Shown here in pieces: positions 31,327 to 42,749 of a DNA stretch of 64,000 nt. Numbering within the stretch: the first letter of the stretch is position 1; each line of letters begins with the position of its first letter. The stretch is from Cystobasidium ongulense (taxonomy: Eukaryota > Basidiomycota > Cystobasidiomycetes > Cystobasidiales > Cystobasidiaceae). The translations under genes and the position numbers were made by a program. The notes below the pieces were generated by a model, which saw nothing but the letters and a program-made list of their open reading frames with translations, was not told the DNA's origin and did not search any database. The DNA lies in NCBI GenBank assembly GCA_022835595.1, contig BQUP01000001.1, positions 1,860,001-1,924,000 of the forward strand, in the 5' to 3' direction.

Positions 31327-34204
31327 CTAGCAGCATCCCCAAACGCGCGTCGGGTCATCTGCTCTGCCTTTCATTTCGTCTGTGATCATAATAGAGTCCT
31401 TCGTACGGAGCACCCGCTCCTGTTCGATTTGATTCTTTCGCTCGACGAGCTTGCCAGCGATAGTTGCAAACAGCATGTCAATTCCTGAGGGTTTTGTACG
31501 AAAGATGATTTTAGATCAGCAAGACTCTCGCCATGGGAATCAAAAGTAATAAGTTCTCACCATCATCTTCTTTAGCGGACACTTCTTCCAGCCCCCAGTC
31601 TTTAAAGGCTGGCAAAGCAGGTTCCAACTCTTCAGGCGCTTTCTGTCGGCTACCGGATCGACTCAGATTGAAGGATCCGAGCCCAACCATGCCTTGTCTA
31701 GCGGTACTAGGCGACCCTTCATCCGCACTTCTACTACTTGTCGAATGACCCCCCGATGTCGACCGCCGAGCTTGGGGGACGCTCAGTGTCGAAGCCTCGA
31801 CACCACTAGCTGGTCGAGCAATCCAATCTGCGATCTTCTTCTGCGCATCTTCAAGAGTAATCTTCCGTGATGTATGCGCGAGATCAGCCTTGTTGCCAAC
31901 GATGTGAACAATTAAATCGCTTGACATGTTTTGTCGTAATTCTGTTGAGAAGTGAGTCAGTCTGATTCATCGTCAAGCTAATATTATGCATCTATCTTAC
32001 CATCTAACCAGACTTGGATATCAGCTAAACTGTCATCGTTCGTGATGTCGTATACCAAGATGGCCGCATGTGCTCCGCGGTAGTACATCGGTGCCTGTAC
32101 GCAAAACGAAGCCGAGCCAGTTAGTACGCCGTCCTTGACATCCGCCCTGGCATAAAGAGTCAAGGAGGCACTCACCATGCTTCTGAATCTCTCCTGACCC
32201 GCTGTGTCCCAGATCTGCAGGCGAACTTTGACACCACCCTCAAAATCTAGCTTTTTTACAAGGAAAGAAGCGCCGATGGTCATGGGCAAGGAAGAACTGA
32301 ATTTGCCTGTAATATAGCGATGAACGAGGGACTGAAGTCACAGAATATTGTATATATCAGCTCAAGTGATATGCATCATCCAAAAGGGCGGACAAAGATC
32401 AACATACTGTTTTGCCAACACCCTGCCGCCCTAAGAGGACGATTTTTGCCTCAAGTTGATTACTGCGCTGTGCATCGTGAGATGCTCTGCTCGAGTAGCG
32501 CGGAGAAGATGACGAGTATAGATCGTTTCGCGAGCGAGTGGGAGATAGCTGTGGACCGCTATTTGCATCTGCAGAAGGGTAGTTTCGCTCCCATTGCTGT
32601 TGTCGGCTGGTAGATCCATTCAGAGCGGAGCTGAGGGAAGAGGATGGCGGAGATGCCATTTTGTCAACTACTGTGGGTGAGAGGAGGGCTTGTGAGCCCA
32701 AAGAGGATTTGCGGTAGCGTGAATTTAGCTGCAACCGATGATGCGCTTGATGGGGCTGATGTTGCTGGTCACCCAGAGAGCTATATTCGCTGCTGCTCGG
32801 TGGAACAGAGATAGACTGATGATGTCTACGATGACCAGGTGCTGGCGTTTGATTGTCCATGCCGTTGTTGTGACTGATATTGCTTGAAGTGTTGCGTGGA
32901 GAGTAAGGGTCGACGCTGTGTCTGCGGTTGGCGGCCGAGCTATTGTTTGAAACGGCAAAAGGAGGAGATGTCGAGGCTGAAAAATCAGTCGGTGCGACAG
33001 TAGGTGCTTCATGTCCGCCAGGTGATGTGGCCGTCCATGCTGTACCAGCAGGCGGTGAAGATGTTACGGCGTTGACGAGGGCCTGGTGCGAGGACAGAGG
33101 TGCAGTGGGTGGACTCGCGGAGCGCGACGCTGAGCTTGAAGGAGATGTCGTCATGGCATCCATATTGATGGCAGTCATGCTCTCGATGGCTGGAGAAGTC
33201 GGACTGGTCAATCCAGAGGCGGAGGTCGAATATGCACGAACACGAGTTGGGGCGGGGGCAAAGGTCACAGAGGCAGAGTTCTGGACTGGCGGTGCGACGT
33301 GAGATGTGCTTGGGAACTGAGGTGGTGGACTTGTGCTTGCTCCTGCAAGATGTATTGCAGCTCCCATGGAAGAGACTGCACTCGTGGTGTAGGATCTCGA
33401 CAGGCCTTGTCGTGGACTGGTGGACAGAGGCCTCGCGATGGGTGACGAGAGCTCGCCTCCAGCGGCCTTACGAGGCCTTGTACCCTCTGTATCAGATGTT
33501 CGTCCTAGGGCAGATGGCACTGTCGCCAGCGAGCTGTGTCGCGTCGGCTTTGCTCTTGTTTGTCGATGTGCAGGCTGCTGCGACGCCACAGGCAGCTGCG
33601 AGAGGTAGCGAGGTGTGGTCGATGTAGACTGTGTGGATAGCGGGCGGATGTTGCAGGAATGGAGGAGAGTCAGAAGGCCCGCTCAGCTGTGAACCGCTTC
33701 CAACACTGCAAACAAACTCACCACCTCGGATCCAGGCGAGGTCGGTGTGGCCGCCATCGTCGTGTCGCGCGTCGAGTCCGAGCGTTCTGCAGCGACGTCG
33801 TCGGCGTGTGCTCGAGGAGCGCTGCTCTTGTTCTCTCGTCCCACTGCAGTGTGTCCGCTGCTCTTTTCGTCCTCGTCGTCGCCATCCTCGCTCGCTCGAC
33901 TCGTCGCTTCTGTCGCGGCCATGCTCGACTCGCCGCTGCTGCTCAAGACGCTGGCCGCCTCGCTGACGCTGCTCGCGCTGCTTAAACTCCTGCTGGCGAC
34001 AACCTGAGGTCGCTCGGATGAAGATGTCTTCGTACTTGTGGTCCTCGTCTCTTTCCCTTCAAGACGCCTTTGACGCCTGTCGTTGTGCTCGTTTTCTGCA
34101 ATTTGCGGAATCTGCTGCTTCGGCGAAAGTACGGACTCCTCATCACCCTTTCTTGCTAAGGTCACAGGCGCTGACAGCCTTGGCTTGATCTGAGTGCTCA
34201 ACAT
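31327..34204 (-). CDS. Rab-family GTPase with a ~550-residue disordered N-terminal extension
   Basis: Exons: 33722-34204, 32408-33628, 32176-32331, 32001-32094, 31561-31941, 31327-31484, giving 830 residues against about 200-220 for a normal Rab. The GTPase core at the end is intact: GRQGVGKTS (P-loop), SSSLPMTIGASF (switch I Thr), WDTAGQERF (switch II), NKAD (guanine specificity), EVSAKEDDG (SAK) and a CC geranylgeranylation end (RVWGCC). A Ser-rich insert of about 90 residues separates NKAD from SAK. The first ~550 residues are Ser/Pro/Thr-rich, low complexity, with acidic and His/Gln patches. The two N-terminal exons join in phase 0 across a clean intron, and no ATG precedes the P-loop closely, so the extension is probably translated. 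The Rab subclass is not certain. Confidence 0.85.
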
Positions 34205-34715
34205 GCTCTAATGAGACTGGAAGTAACAATATTCTGGCTAATGGTAGTGGGTGGTGGGTACGTGTGTTATTCTTCTTGGACGTGTTCGCTCGTTTCTCTT
34301 CGTGAAATGCTCTCGGACTCTACGGCAGGACCAGCCTGACACCGAAGACGAGATGAGATGGAAGAGCAGAGTGATTTGAAATGAGAGTGGTGCGACCTTG
34401 CCGACGGACAGTTCGAAGAGGCAGCCCGCCAGACAGCCGGAAGTATCGCTGTCCTCTTGATTGTCGTGTACGGTAGGGGTGCAAAGAAAGGCAACGATGA
34501 AATCTGACGTTCCGGACTTGTTGTTGCTGGACGCCGCCCAGTACACTTTATCTTCATTATCGAGCAGGCTCGGAGGAGGCATATCACAAACGAAACACAC
34601 GAACTATACATATTCAAAGCTTTAAGCAACCAGACGCAACGCAATCCTTCTTCATTCCACTTGCTGTCCGATAGGAGGATCTCTATCCAGAAGACCACGG
34701 CCTTCAGGTTGCCCG

Positions 34716-35216
34716 CTAAATTGCGGTGCCACCTCGAAATGCATGAAAAGCGTGATCACCAACATCTCTCGACATCTTCAAAGCTGAAATGCAGATCACC
34801 AAGCATCTCATTGATAAAGAAGTGCTCTTGTGGGCTGTCTTGACGACCCAAAGGCATCTCGTTGAAACAAAAACTCTAGGGATCGCTGATTTAATTTCGC
34901 TGTTGACAGCCTGGACTGTGGCACGTGCAAGGCCAACTGCAATCCGCAATGACGTGTTTGAGGAGAGTTCCACCAAAACACTCTGGAGCAATGAATTAAT
35001 AAGATTCTTTGGTTGTCCAAACCCAACCTTCGGCAGCAATACTGTAAGTTAGACCAAGGTTCAGCTTCATTACCTAATTCACCGTATGGGACTTGTTGCC
35101 TTTCCGCAAGCTCTGCTGGATCTCGAAGAGCAGGCAGATCGACGTCAGATCCAGGCAAAACAAAGTTCAGATTGGCCCTCAGCTCCTGTTCTCTAAGCCT
35201 TCGGCACGTGATCTGA
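34716..35216. CDS. Uncertain coding region with competing frames on both strands
   Basis: Both strands carry protein-like frames between the Rab and MRC1 genes. Minus strand: a frame with VLPGSDVDLPALRDPAEL and AELAERQQVPY, then a possible 41-base intron with a perfect branch site and acceptor (CTAACTTACAG), then PKNLINSLLQSVLVEL to a stop at 34716. Its 5' exon is missing. Plus strand: MQITKHLIDKEVLLWAVL from 34789 to a strong GTAAGT donor at 35046, with no clean partner acceptor. Neither matches a family I know. One of them may be a real short gene. Confidence 0.3.
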
Positions 35217-35595
35217 CCGCAAGCATACTACTGTAGGGTCTAACTTATCTGACCACTTCAGTAGCCTATGGTACCACTACTACAGCTATGCATCTTCAGA
35301 AGTGTATATTGATACTATCATTTTGTGGTATTTCTGGACGGGTGATGGATGCTCCATGACCTGGTAAACAAGCAAGTTCTGTACACCAAAGGTACTGCCT
35401 GATAGTATTATCATTGAGCACAAACGTAAGCATTATCTCCGTTATTGTAAGTACGGTGCAATCATGGATTCACAGCGAGTAGCCTCCGCGTATGATATGA
35501 TAGCCACTGGCTATTATTTCTCGGTCACGTGCACCACTGACATTCCGATCACCAACGCGTAAAATGCAAAGACGCGCGTTGTTGACAGCGGAAAG
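35217..35595. promoter_or_regulatory. Upstream region of MRC1
   Basis: Probable MRC1 promoter. CACGTG is at 35525-35530, about 65 bases before the start codon, and another at 35205-35210. No MCB (ACGCGT) cell-cycle hexamer besides a partial AACGCGT at 35553-35559 was noted; that AACGCGT does contain ACGCGT, the site used by MBF for S-phase genes, and lies about 36 bases before the ATG. Confidence 0.45.
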
Positions 35596-38500
35596 ATGGA
35601 CGATTATGAGGTCTGCTCTCCTCCAGCACCAAGTAAGCGAGCAGGTTCAGCCTTCAGACTTGCATCGACGCAAAGAGTCGCCTGCTGCAGAATGGAGTCC
35701 CCTCGCTCTGCTCCTGACTCGGGGACCGGGATGCAGGCTCTCCAGGCACGACCGACCATCAAGAAGACCTATGGAAAGCCCAAGACGGACAAACCTCCCG
35801 CTCTGCAGGCAGACGAGTCCTTCACGAGTGACCTGACCAGTCTATCTCAGCTATCGCAAGCTCCACCAGCCAGTAGTGCCCCGAAGCAGCTGGCCGCACG
35901 GCCCTTGTTTGAAGGAGAGAACGACAGCGAGAATGATGATGATGATGATGAAGAAGCAAAGGAGATTGCCGACTCTGGCTACCATGCACCACAGAAGAGC
36001 ATCAAAGACATGCTCTTGGAGGTAGACGAGGCCTTTGATGCTGCTCCCGAGGGAGTCTCAGCACTGCCAAAGCTGTTTCCGCTCCCCGATCCTGCTACCG
36101 TGCCAGCGAACAACGAGCAGCCAACAGCCGAACACAAGCGAGAGCGAGTCGTCTCTGGCGCTTCTTCATCTTCCACCAACGAAGCTCCTCATATCGCAAA
36201 TCAAGGTCTGGCGTCAACTTCCTCGCCGCATCAAGGAGGCCCTCATCACTCGAGTCCCCCAACTTCACCACGCTCGCATGCCATTGAAGCACATTCCGAT
36301 GGAGACGACGACGAAGAAAGCGAACTCCCAGTCCACACCCGTAAAGGCATCAGAAGCCAGCGCAAAATCCTCGATTCGGATGATGAAGATTCTGAGGCCT
36401 CAATAAAGGCACGGCAGGATACATTCCCTGTTCGAAAGCTTGCAACATCCTTGAAGGTCAATCACAAGAGGGTGATCGAAGACGACGAAGATAACATCAA
36501 TCTAAGCAATGATAGCGATGACGACGAGCTGCCTTCCTTGAAGGACGCTGGAAAGCATCGAGCGGCTCGTACTGCCAGTCAGTCTGATGAAGAAGTGGAT
36601 GTGGAGACCCAGAAGACAGAAGGCATCGAGCAGTATGACGACTCCCAAGTGTACCAGAGCAACAGGCTATCAGAGAGCCCGGACGCAAAGAAAAAGTCCA
36701 GGAAGTCCAGAGTAAGTCGTTTGACTTATCTTGGACATTGCTTGATGCTGACCACCACAAAGCCTCCAAGCAAGAAAGACGAAGAGGAAGCTCATAGAAT
36801 AGCAGAACAGGCACGAAGAAGTGGGTCTTATTCCGGCGCTTTGGTGTCTCGAATGCTTGTTACTAACTAACAATGCCTTTGCAGGTCGCTATGCATCTAT
36901 CATGCCTCGCTCAAAACCGGCAAGACCGCTATCGGAAATATCCCAAAGACTGCAGGGTGCAGAGCAGTACGTCTTTATGGTATATACAATGCATTAACCG
37001 TATCTGATGGGTTCTCAATCTCCACTTTGCAGCTCGAACAAGCCTCTCAGCTCTATGAGACCCAGCATGACTCATCGACCACGCTCAGGCTCAGCCAAGC
37101 CGGCCTTGTCCCTCCGGGCAGCTAGCATACCCGTCTCCAGCATGCAGCCCTCCGATAGACCGCTGCAGAAAGCTATTGAAATTGGATCATCCAGTGCAAT
37201 ATACGACTTCAACATGGATGACGACTCATATGACCCTTCATACTTGAAAGCGGGAACGCAGTCACAAAAGAGCTGTTCGGTCAAGGAAGAACCGAAAGCT
37301 GCCGTACCTTCCAAGTCTGGCACATCTCCTATTGACGAAGCGGAAGACGACAGTGATGAGGACTTGCCAGATGCTATCCAGGTTCTGCAAGAGCGAAAAG
37401 AAAGGGACAAGAAAGCTAAAGCACTTCAGGCCAAAAAGGCAGCATTACTTGCAAGGCAGCAAGCAAGGGCCGAGCAGAACAAGCCTGAGCAGGATATCAA
37501 AGGCAAAGGCAGAGAAATTACGATGGAGCTCGACTCTGATCCAGAGGAAGAGCTTGAGATTGAAGTCGTTCGCGCATCTACGCCAATCATCGAACGAACA
37601 GGTCACCCTAGTCCGCGCTCGCACAAGCTGATGAAGCGTTTGGCTCAAAAGAGTGTGAAGAAGGGGCATGAGGACGATATGACTGAATCACAATTCAATC
37701 GAGCTGGCAGGACGTTCCATCATGGAGACGAGAATGTAGTAGTCAATCCACATGTCGCTACGAAAGCTCCCAGGGCTAAGTCAAGGAAGGCGAAACAACA
37801 CGCCGTCACCGCTTCTGGTGTATTTAACCTGCTAATGGAAAAGGCGAAACAGCAAGCCCTGAATGACAAGGTCAAGCGGATGGAAGACTGGAAGCGACGG
37901 GGCGGAACACTCAGGCACGACTATGGAACAGAAGACGTTATGCAAGCGGAAGAAGAAGAAGGGCAGGATGATCGTGCAAAGGATCTGATTAATGCTATCC
38001 AAGCCCGCGCTGTTGAAACCGCTCAGAATGATGAAGACGAGGAAGAGGATGAGGATGAGGACTATATCGGCTCAGACGACGAGGCTGCCATCTTATCTGG
38101 AGAAGATCAAGGAAGCGCTGATGAGGAATTCGCCAGCAGTGATAGGGATGAGGATGATGAGGACTTGAAGATCGCCAACGGACATACCAAGATTGCCGAC
38201 ACTTTGGCGCATAGATCCTCGAACGATCCAGATTTCGCAGGGGACCTGTCGAGCATCGCTACGACGCAGGTGATACCCTCAGATACGAATGACGTGTCGG
38301 ATGCAGAGAGCGAAGATGTAGTTGTCGTAAGTACACGAGTCAAATCCACAAAGAAGCGACTCGTGATGGCGGGTGACGACAGTCAAGAGCCTCCATCTGT
38401 TACTTCCGAACCCGAAGAAGACTCAAATATTCAGCAAGATCCAGCGCAAGCTACCCAGTATCACGACTTTGTCGTCAAAAATGCGGCCCCGGCGTTCCCA

Positions 38501-40528
38501 GAATTCGACAATATCAACGATATCTCGCTTACCCAGGCATTCGGAAAAGTGGGAGCTACACAAGCACCTCCGCAGGCCTCCAAAGCGGTCTTTGATGGTG
38601 GCGATGGCTTCAGCCAGATGTTTGGCGATGACGGTGCTGCTGGATTCACCCAAGCGACATTACCCACACAGACCGATTCTGTGCCCAAACTGGATGGTCC
38701 GATGCCTTCAGTGAGTGTCACAACAACCTACAAGATTGTCTATGTGTGTTGCTTACTTCAGTGTCGCTTCCAGATGTTCCGTAAAGGAGGCGATAGCTCG
38801 CCCGAAGTTCAGCGGCATGCATTCGGAGAAGCGCCTATGCTTTTAGATGCTGCTCTCCGTGATGCACAGATCCGAGAAGAGGCGGAACGAGCGTACGATC
38901 AAATACAACTCCACCGAACTCGGTCTGTTGGTGGAAGGTCCGTCCATCATAATCTTGCCAACGTTTGCCTTCTCTGATTAATTTGCGCTTCAGGCAAGAC
39001 ATTGACCTCACAACGACTCCAGGCAGTGCGGTGTCAGACGAGATGCCGCCGCTGCCTCCTGTGACCATGATTGTAGATCGATACAGTAACCGGGGCATGT
39101 CTGTCGATGATGCACAGTCACAAGCAGGAAGTGATGACGAATCTATACAAATGGAAGACATCAACTCACCTTCCATGCCTAGAAAGTTGCGTAGAGCTGG
39201 CGAGGATGGTAAACAGAGTCCTAAGCGCCCAAAAAACGCCTTTGATCTTCTACAAATAGGTCAGCAGAAGCATCATTACGGACAAAACGACGACAAGAAG
39301 CAGAAACAGAAGAAGAGTGAATTCATCGCTGAAGAAGTTGAAGAGTCTGAAGATGAAGGTGAATATAGCATGCTTCGGAAGATTAACGACGAAGGCGATG
39401 AAGAAGACGGTAGTGATCTCGATGCTGCGGTTGAAGAGCTTGTTGATGATGAAAAGGGCGACCCGGACGAGGAAGAAGCACAAGATGAAATGGTAGACGA
39501 GCATCATAGAGATTGGGCTCAAAAGGACGAGGCGAAAACGCACAAGTTGGTAGAGAAGGTCGTAGCTGGTAAATTGAAGAAGCGACGTCGGGACGATGGT
39601 GACGGTTTGAGCGATAGCGACTATGACGATGATGTTATGCATCGACAAGCTAAAGCACGGAAGCCTAAGAAATTCAGCACGAAAATGGAAGCTCTGAGTA
39701 AGTGCAGAAAGTTTTTCTGTGAGACGAAACTTGTACTGACAGTACACCATTCGTGCAGCTGCCAACCCGGAAACGCAATCATTTGCTCAGGCTGGAATGG
39801 ATGACGGAACGGGCGATATCAATGGGGACTTCCTAGAGGCACCAAACCCGACTTTAGAAGCCGCATCGGACGACGATGAATATGGTTCAGATTTCGAGGA
39901 TGTGCCAACGCATAGACCCTCACGTCATTATGCAGAACAAAGTGTGAGTATTCTTAAATTGTAAATCCGGCTCCAATCGCATTCTGACGGGTTTCAATGC
40001 TCTTTCAGCATGCTTACTCGCGAGATTACGAAAAGAGCATTATCGCCAAAGCCATCTACGGTATGCCAAGCTCGCCACAACAGGAAGTTCTGATTGAGGA
40101 TAGCCTCACAATCATTACTTCGCGAACGCTAGTACAGAAAAAGTCGGGCATGGATTGCTTCGATGATATCGATGTGAGTTTTTACCGGTATTATATGGCG
40201 CCTTGGTACAGTATCTGACCTTTGATGGTTCTCGCTCTGCTCACAGCTCACTTATGCCGAAACACAGACATTGAATAGGCGTGTTGTACAGCTGGAGAGG
40301 GAGGATAGCCAAAATGAGAATGGACGAGGGCCAGGTCGCACCAGCGCGGTAACCAACTTTGTGCGCAGGCAAGGCCAAGAGACAGTTGGTGGAGCTGGTC
40401 GTACACAGAAAGCGCCTGTGCAGTCCAGTGCTAGTTTGATGAAGAAGAAGGAAAACAAGGTCAGCCGACCTACTGTGGAAACCGGCAATCGGGGCCGGCT
40501 GGCAGCTGCCAGACAAAGCAAGCGTTGA
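35596..40528 (+). CDS. MRC1: Replication checkpoint mediator MRC1 / claspin
   Basis: Travels with the replication fork and relays the stall signal to the checkpoint kinase. Exons: 35596-36711, 36763-36820, 36885-36966, 37033-38710, 38774-38937, 38994-39697, 39759-39943, 40009-40173, 40247-40528, giving 1477 residues. The N-terminus has RPTIKKTYGKP, a claspin/Mrc1 hallmark. Acidic tracts and Lys-rich coiled segments (QERKERDKKAKALQAKKAAL) fill the middle. Several SQ/TQ sites (TTQV, ATQYHD, LTQAF, ATQAPP, FTQATLPTQTD) form a checkpoint-kinase target cluster. The conserved core FIAEEVEESEDEGEYSML and SRDYEKSIIAKAIYGMP are present. Low complexity makes exact alignment weak, but the overall pattern is convincing. 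Confidence 0.88.
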
Positions 40529-40770
40529 GATTGGTACTGGGGTGGACTGCTGTGCTAGGACATAGGTGAATTACAAATATACCTGTTTGCGAGCTTGACA
40601 GTGTTGTTGTATTATAATTCGCAGCGTCGCTACTATTTTGCAATCGTTCTTCTGAAACCTAAATAATCATGCACCGCCAAAACGGGCGGCGGGACATTGA
40701 AGCAGAACCGTAATAGACCTGCCTTGCTTTCCGCTCGACTCGCTGCTTCAGTGAGCGCCAGGATAGCACG

Positions 40771-42503
40771 ATGCATCTAGGCAGTCTCTCGCATGTGCTC
40801 GAGAAACAGGTGTGTCTGATCTTGTGCTTCATCAAGTGTCAGACTTGTGGTACTCACGCATGATCGTCATTATTGTGCTACGGACAGCCGCCCAGTGTAG
40901 GTGGTACTCAAGCGGGCAGTTGGCAGACCCAACGACTACTTACGCGTGTTCACTTCCCTGGCAGTATGCGAAGAAGAAGGTGAAGCGCTGACCTCTATAC
41001 CAGCTTTCCGGCACGCACACATGCTGATACCGTTCTGTCGCTCCCGATCACCGGCATATGCAGAACTACAAGTTCCACAAGATGATTGGAGAAGGGTTGG
41101 TATTGTAGTTGCATATCACACAGTTCCGCATCTTGGCTGACTGCTACAGATTATTCAAACCTACCTAGAACTTTTGGCGATGTAAAGCAGGCAACTTGGA
41201 CTCGGGAAGACGGGACCAAGCAAGAGGTTAGTGGACGAGCATAGCAGGCAAAGCTAATACTGAGCAGGTATTCCCACTTTGTTCTGCAGGTCGCCATCAA
41301 GTGCATCAGGAAGAAGCTTGTCAAATCCAAGCCACAGGTGGTATATGATGAGATGTCAGTCCTGAAGGATCTGGACCACCCAAACATAGTCAAGATCTAC
41401 GACTGGTTCGAGTAAGTACTCGCTCTGTAATTTTGGGATTTGGCCCACCTAACAGTTCTTCCTAGGTCGAAGGATACCTACTATCTTGTATTCGAGGTGA
41501 GCCGAGCCGAAAAAGTGTCCCCGCTGAAATTCCGCTGACTAGTCCTGGGGTCGCGTTTCTACAGCTCGTGGCCGGCGGAGAACTGTTCGACCGTATTATC
41601 AAGCTCCATCATTTCAGTGAGCACGACGCCGCCGTTTGCGTCAGGGCTGTTCTCGAAGCAGTCGCGTATTTGCATCACAAGAATATCTGCCATCGCGATA
41701 TCAAGCCAGAGAATCTGCTTCTTCGCTCAATGGATCAGAAAAAATTGGAAGACATAGTACTTGCAGACTTTGGAGTCGCGAGACATTTGAGCGAGCCTAT
41801 GGAGCTCAGCCAGACTCTTGTAGGATCACCTGGATATTCGGCTCCAGAAGTTCTCTGCCAGGACACCTATCGCGGACCCCCGGCAGACATGTGGTCTATC
41901 GGCGTCATAACACACGCTATGCTCTGTGGCAGTACACCTTTCCAGCAGAATCAGTCACAAGACAACCTTCTTCGGGACCAGCTCAATGGGCGAATCATGT
42001 TTGAAAAGCCTATCTGGAAGACGATCTCGTCGGAGGCCAAAGGTGGGTTTCAGAGGCTTAGACCACATTTGATTCTGCTTCTGACACTACCATCTTTGTC
42101 TTTACCTTTTCTCAGACTTCGTTACAGCTTGCTGCAAAGTCAAGCCGGAAGAACGCCTTACAGCTGATGAAGCCTTGAAGCACCCTTGGCTAGTCAATGA
42201 GCTATCAAGAGGAACACATGATATTGGTAACGATGTCAGAGATGCCTTCCGAGAGCGAATTCGACGTACTGGTAGTCTGGTCGAATCCGACCGTACTCGT
42301 GATCTAGAGCCACATGAGCGGGAGAACTCCCCCTCTGGCTCCACATCTTCCAAGGAACAGGAGGTACGTGTGCGAAATCCATCTAGCTTATAGCTGCAGG
42401 TAGCTAATGAGTCACTCACACACAGATGGAACGCGAGGTCAGCGAGAAGATGGCACAAGTAGACTTATCTAAGAACTCTCCACCCCTTCAGTCAAAGGCT
42501 TGA
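40771..42503 (+). CDS. CAMK-type serine/threonine protein kinase
   Basis: Exons: 40771-40809, 41064-41095, 41169-41226, 41290-41411, 41466-41496, 41565-42042, 42116-42363, 42426-42503, giving 361 residues. All catalytic motifs are intact: GEGTFGDV (glycine loop), VAIKCI (Lys), HRDIKPEN, ADFGVARHL, GSPGYSAPEV (activation segment) and DMWSIGVI. LDHPNIVKIYDWFE and ALKHPWL are typical of calmodulin-dependent kinase relatives. The tail after the kinase domain is short and charged. No calmodulin-binding helix is obvious. The first exon (MHLGSLSHVLEKQ) is inferred: it ends at a GTGTGT donor in the right phase before a 254-base intron, and an extra small exon between could be missed. Confidence 0.85.
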
Positions 42504-42749
42504 ATAGTACATAGAAAACAGTGAGTTGAGTTGAAGTGAAGTGGATAGTCCATAGTATATAGTACAGTAAAACTAGACTATATGACATCTGTAGATACAT
42601 ACCATCAATGTAGCAATGCAGCCAAACATGACTTTCACTTCTTGCACGCACAACGTTCCTTTTGCCACTCTCTCTGAACTGACTTGATCAACTTTCTGGC
42701 CGACAGGTCTGCTCTGCTCACGCACAAAGGCAAGCTGCAAACGGTCACT

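Noticed and set aside
35046-35066. A 21-base plus-strand intron that would join two attractive frames
   Set aside because: It would be far shorter than any other intron here, and the minus strand has competing splice signals; left as an uncertain region.
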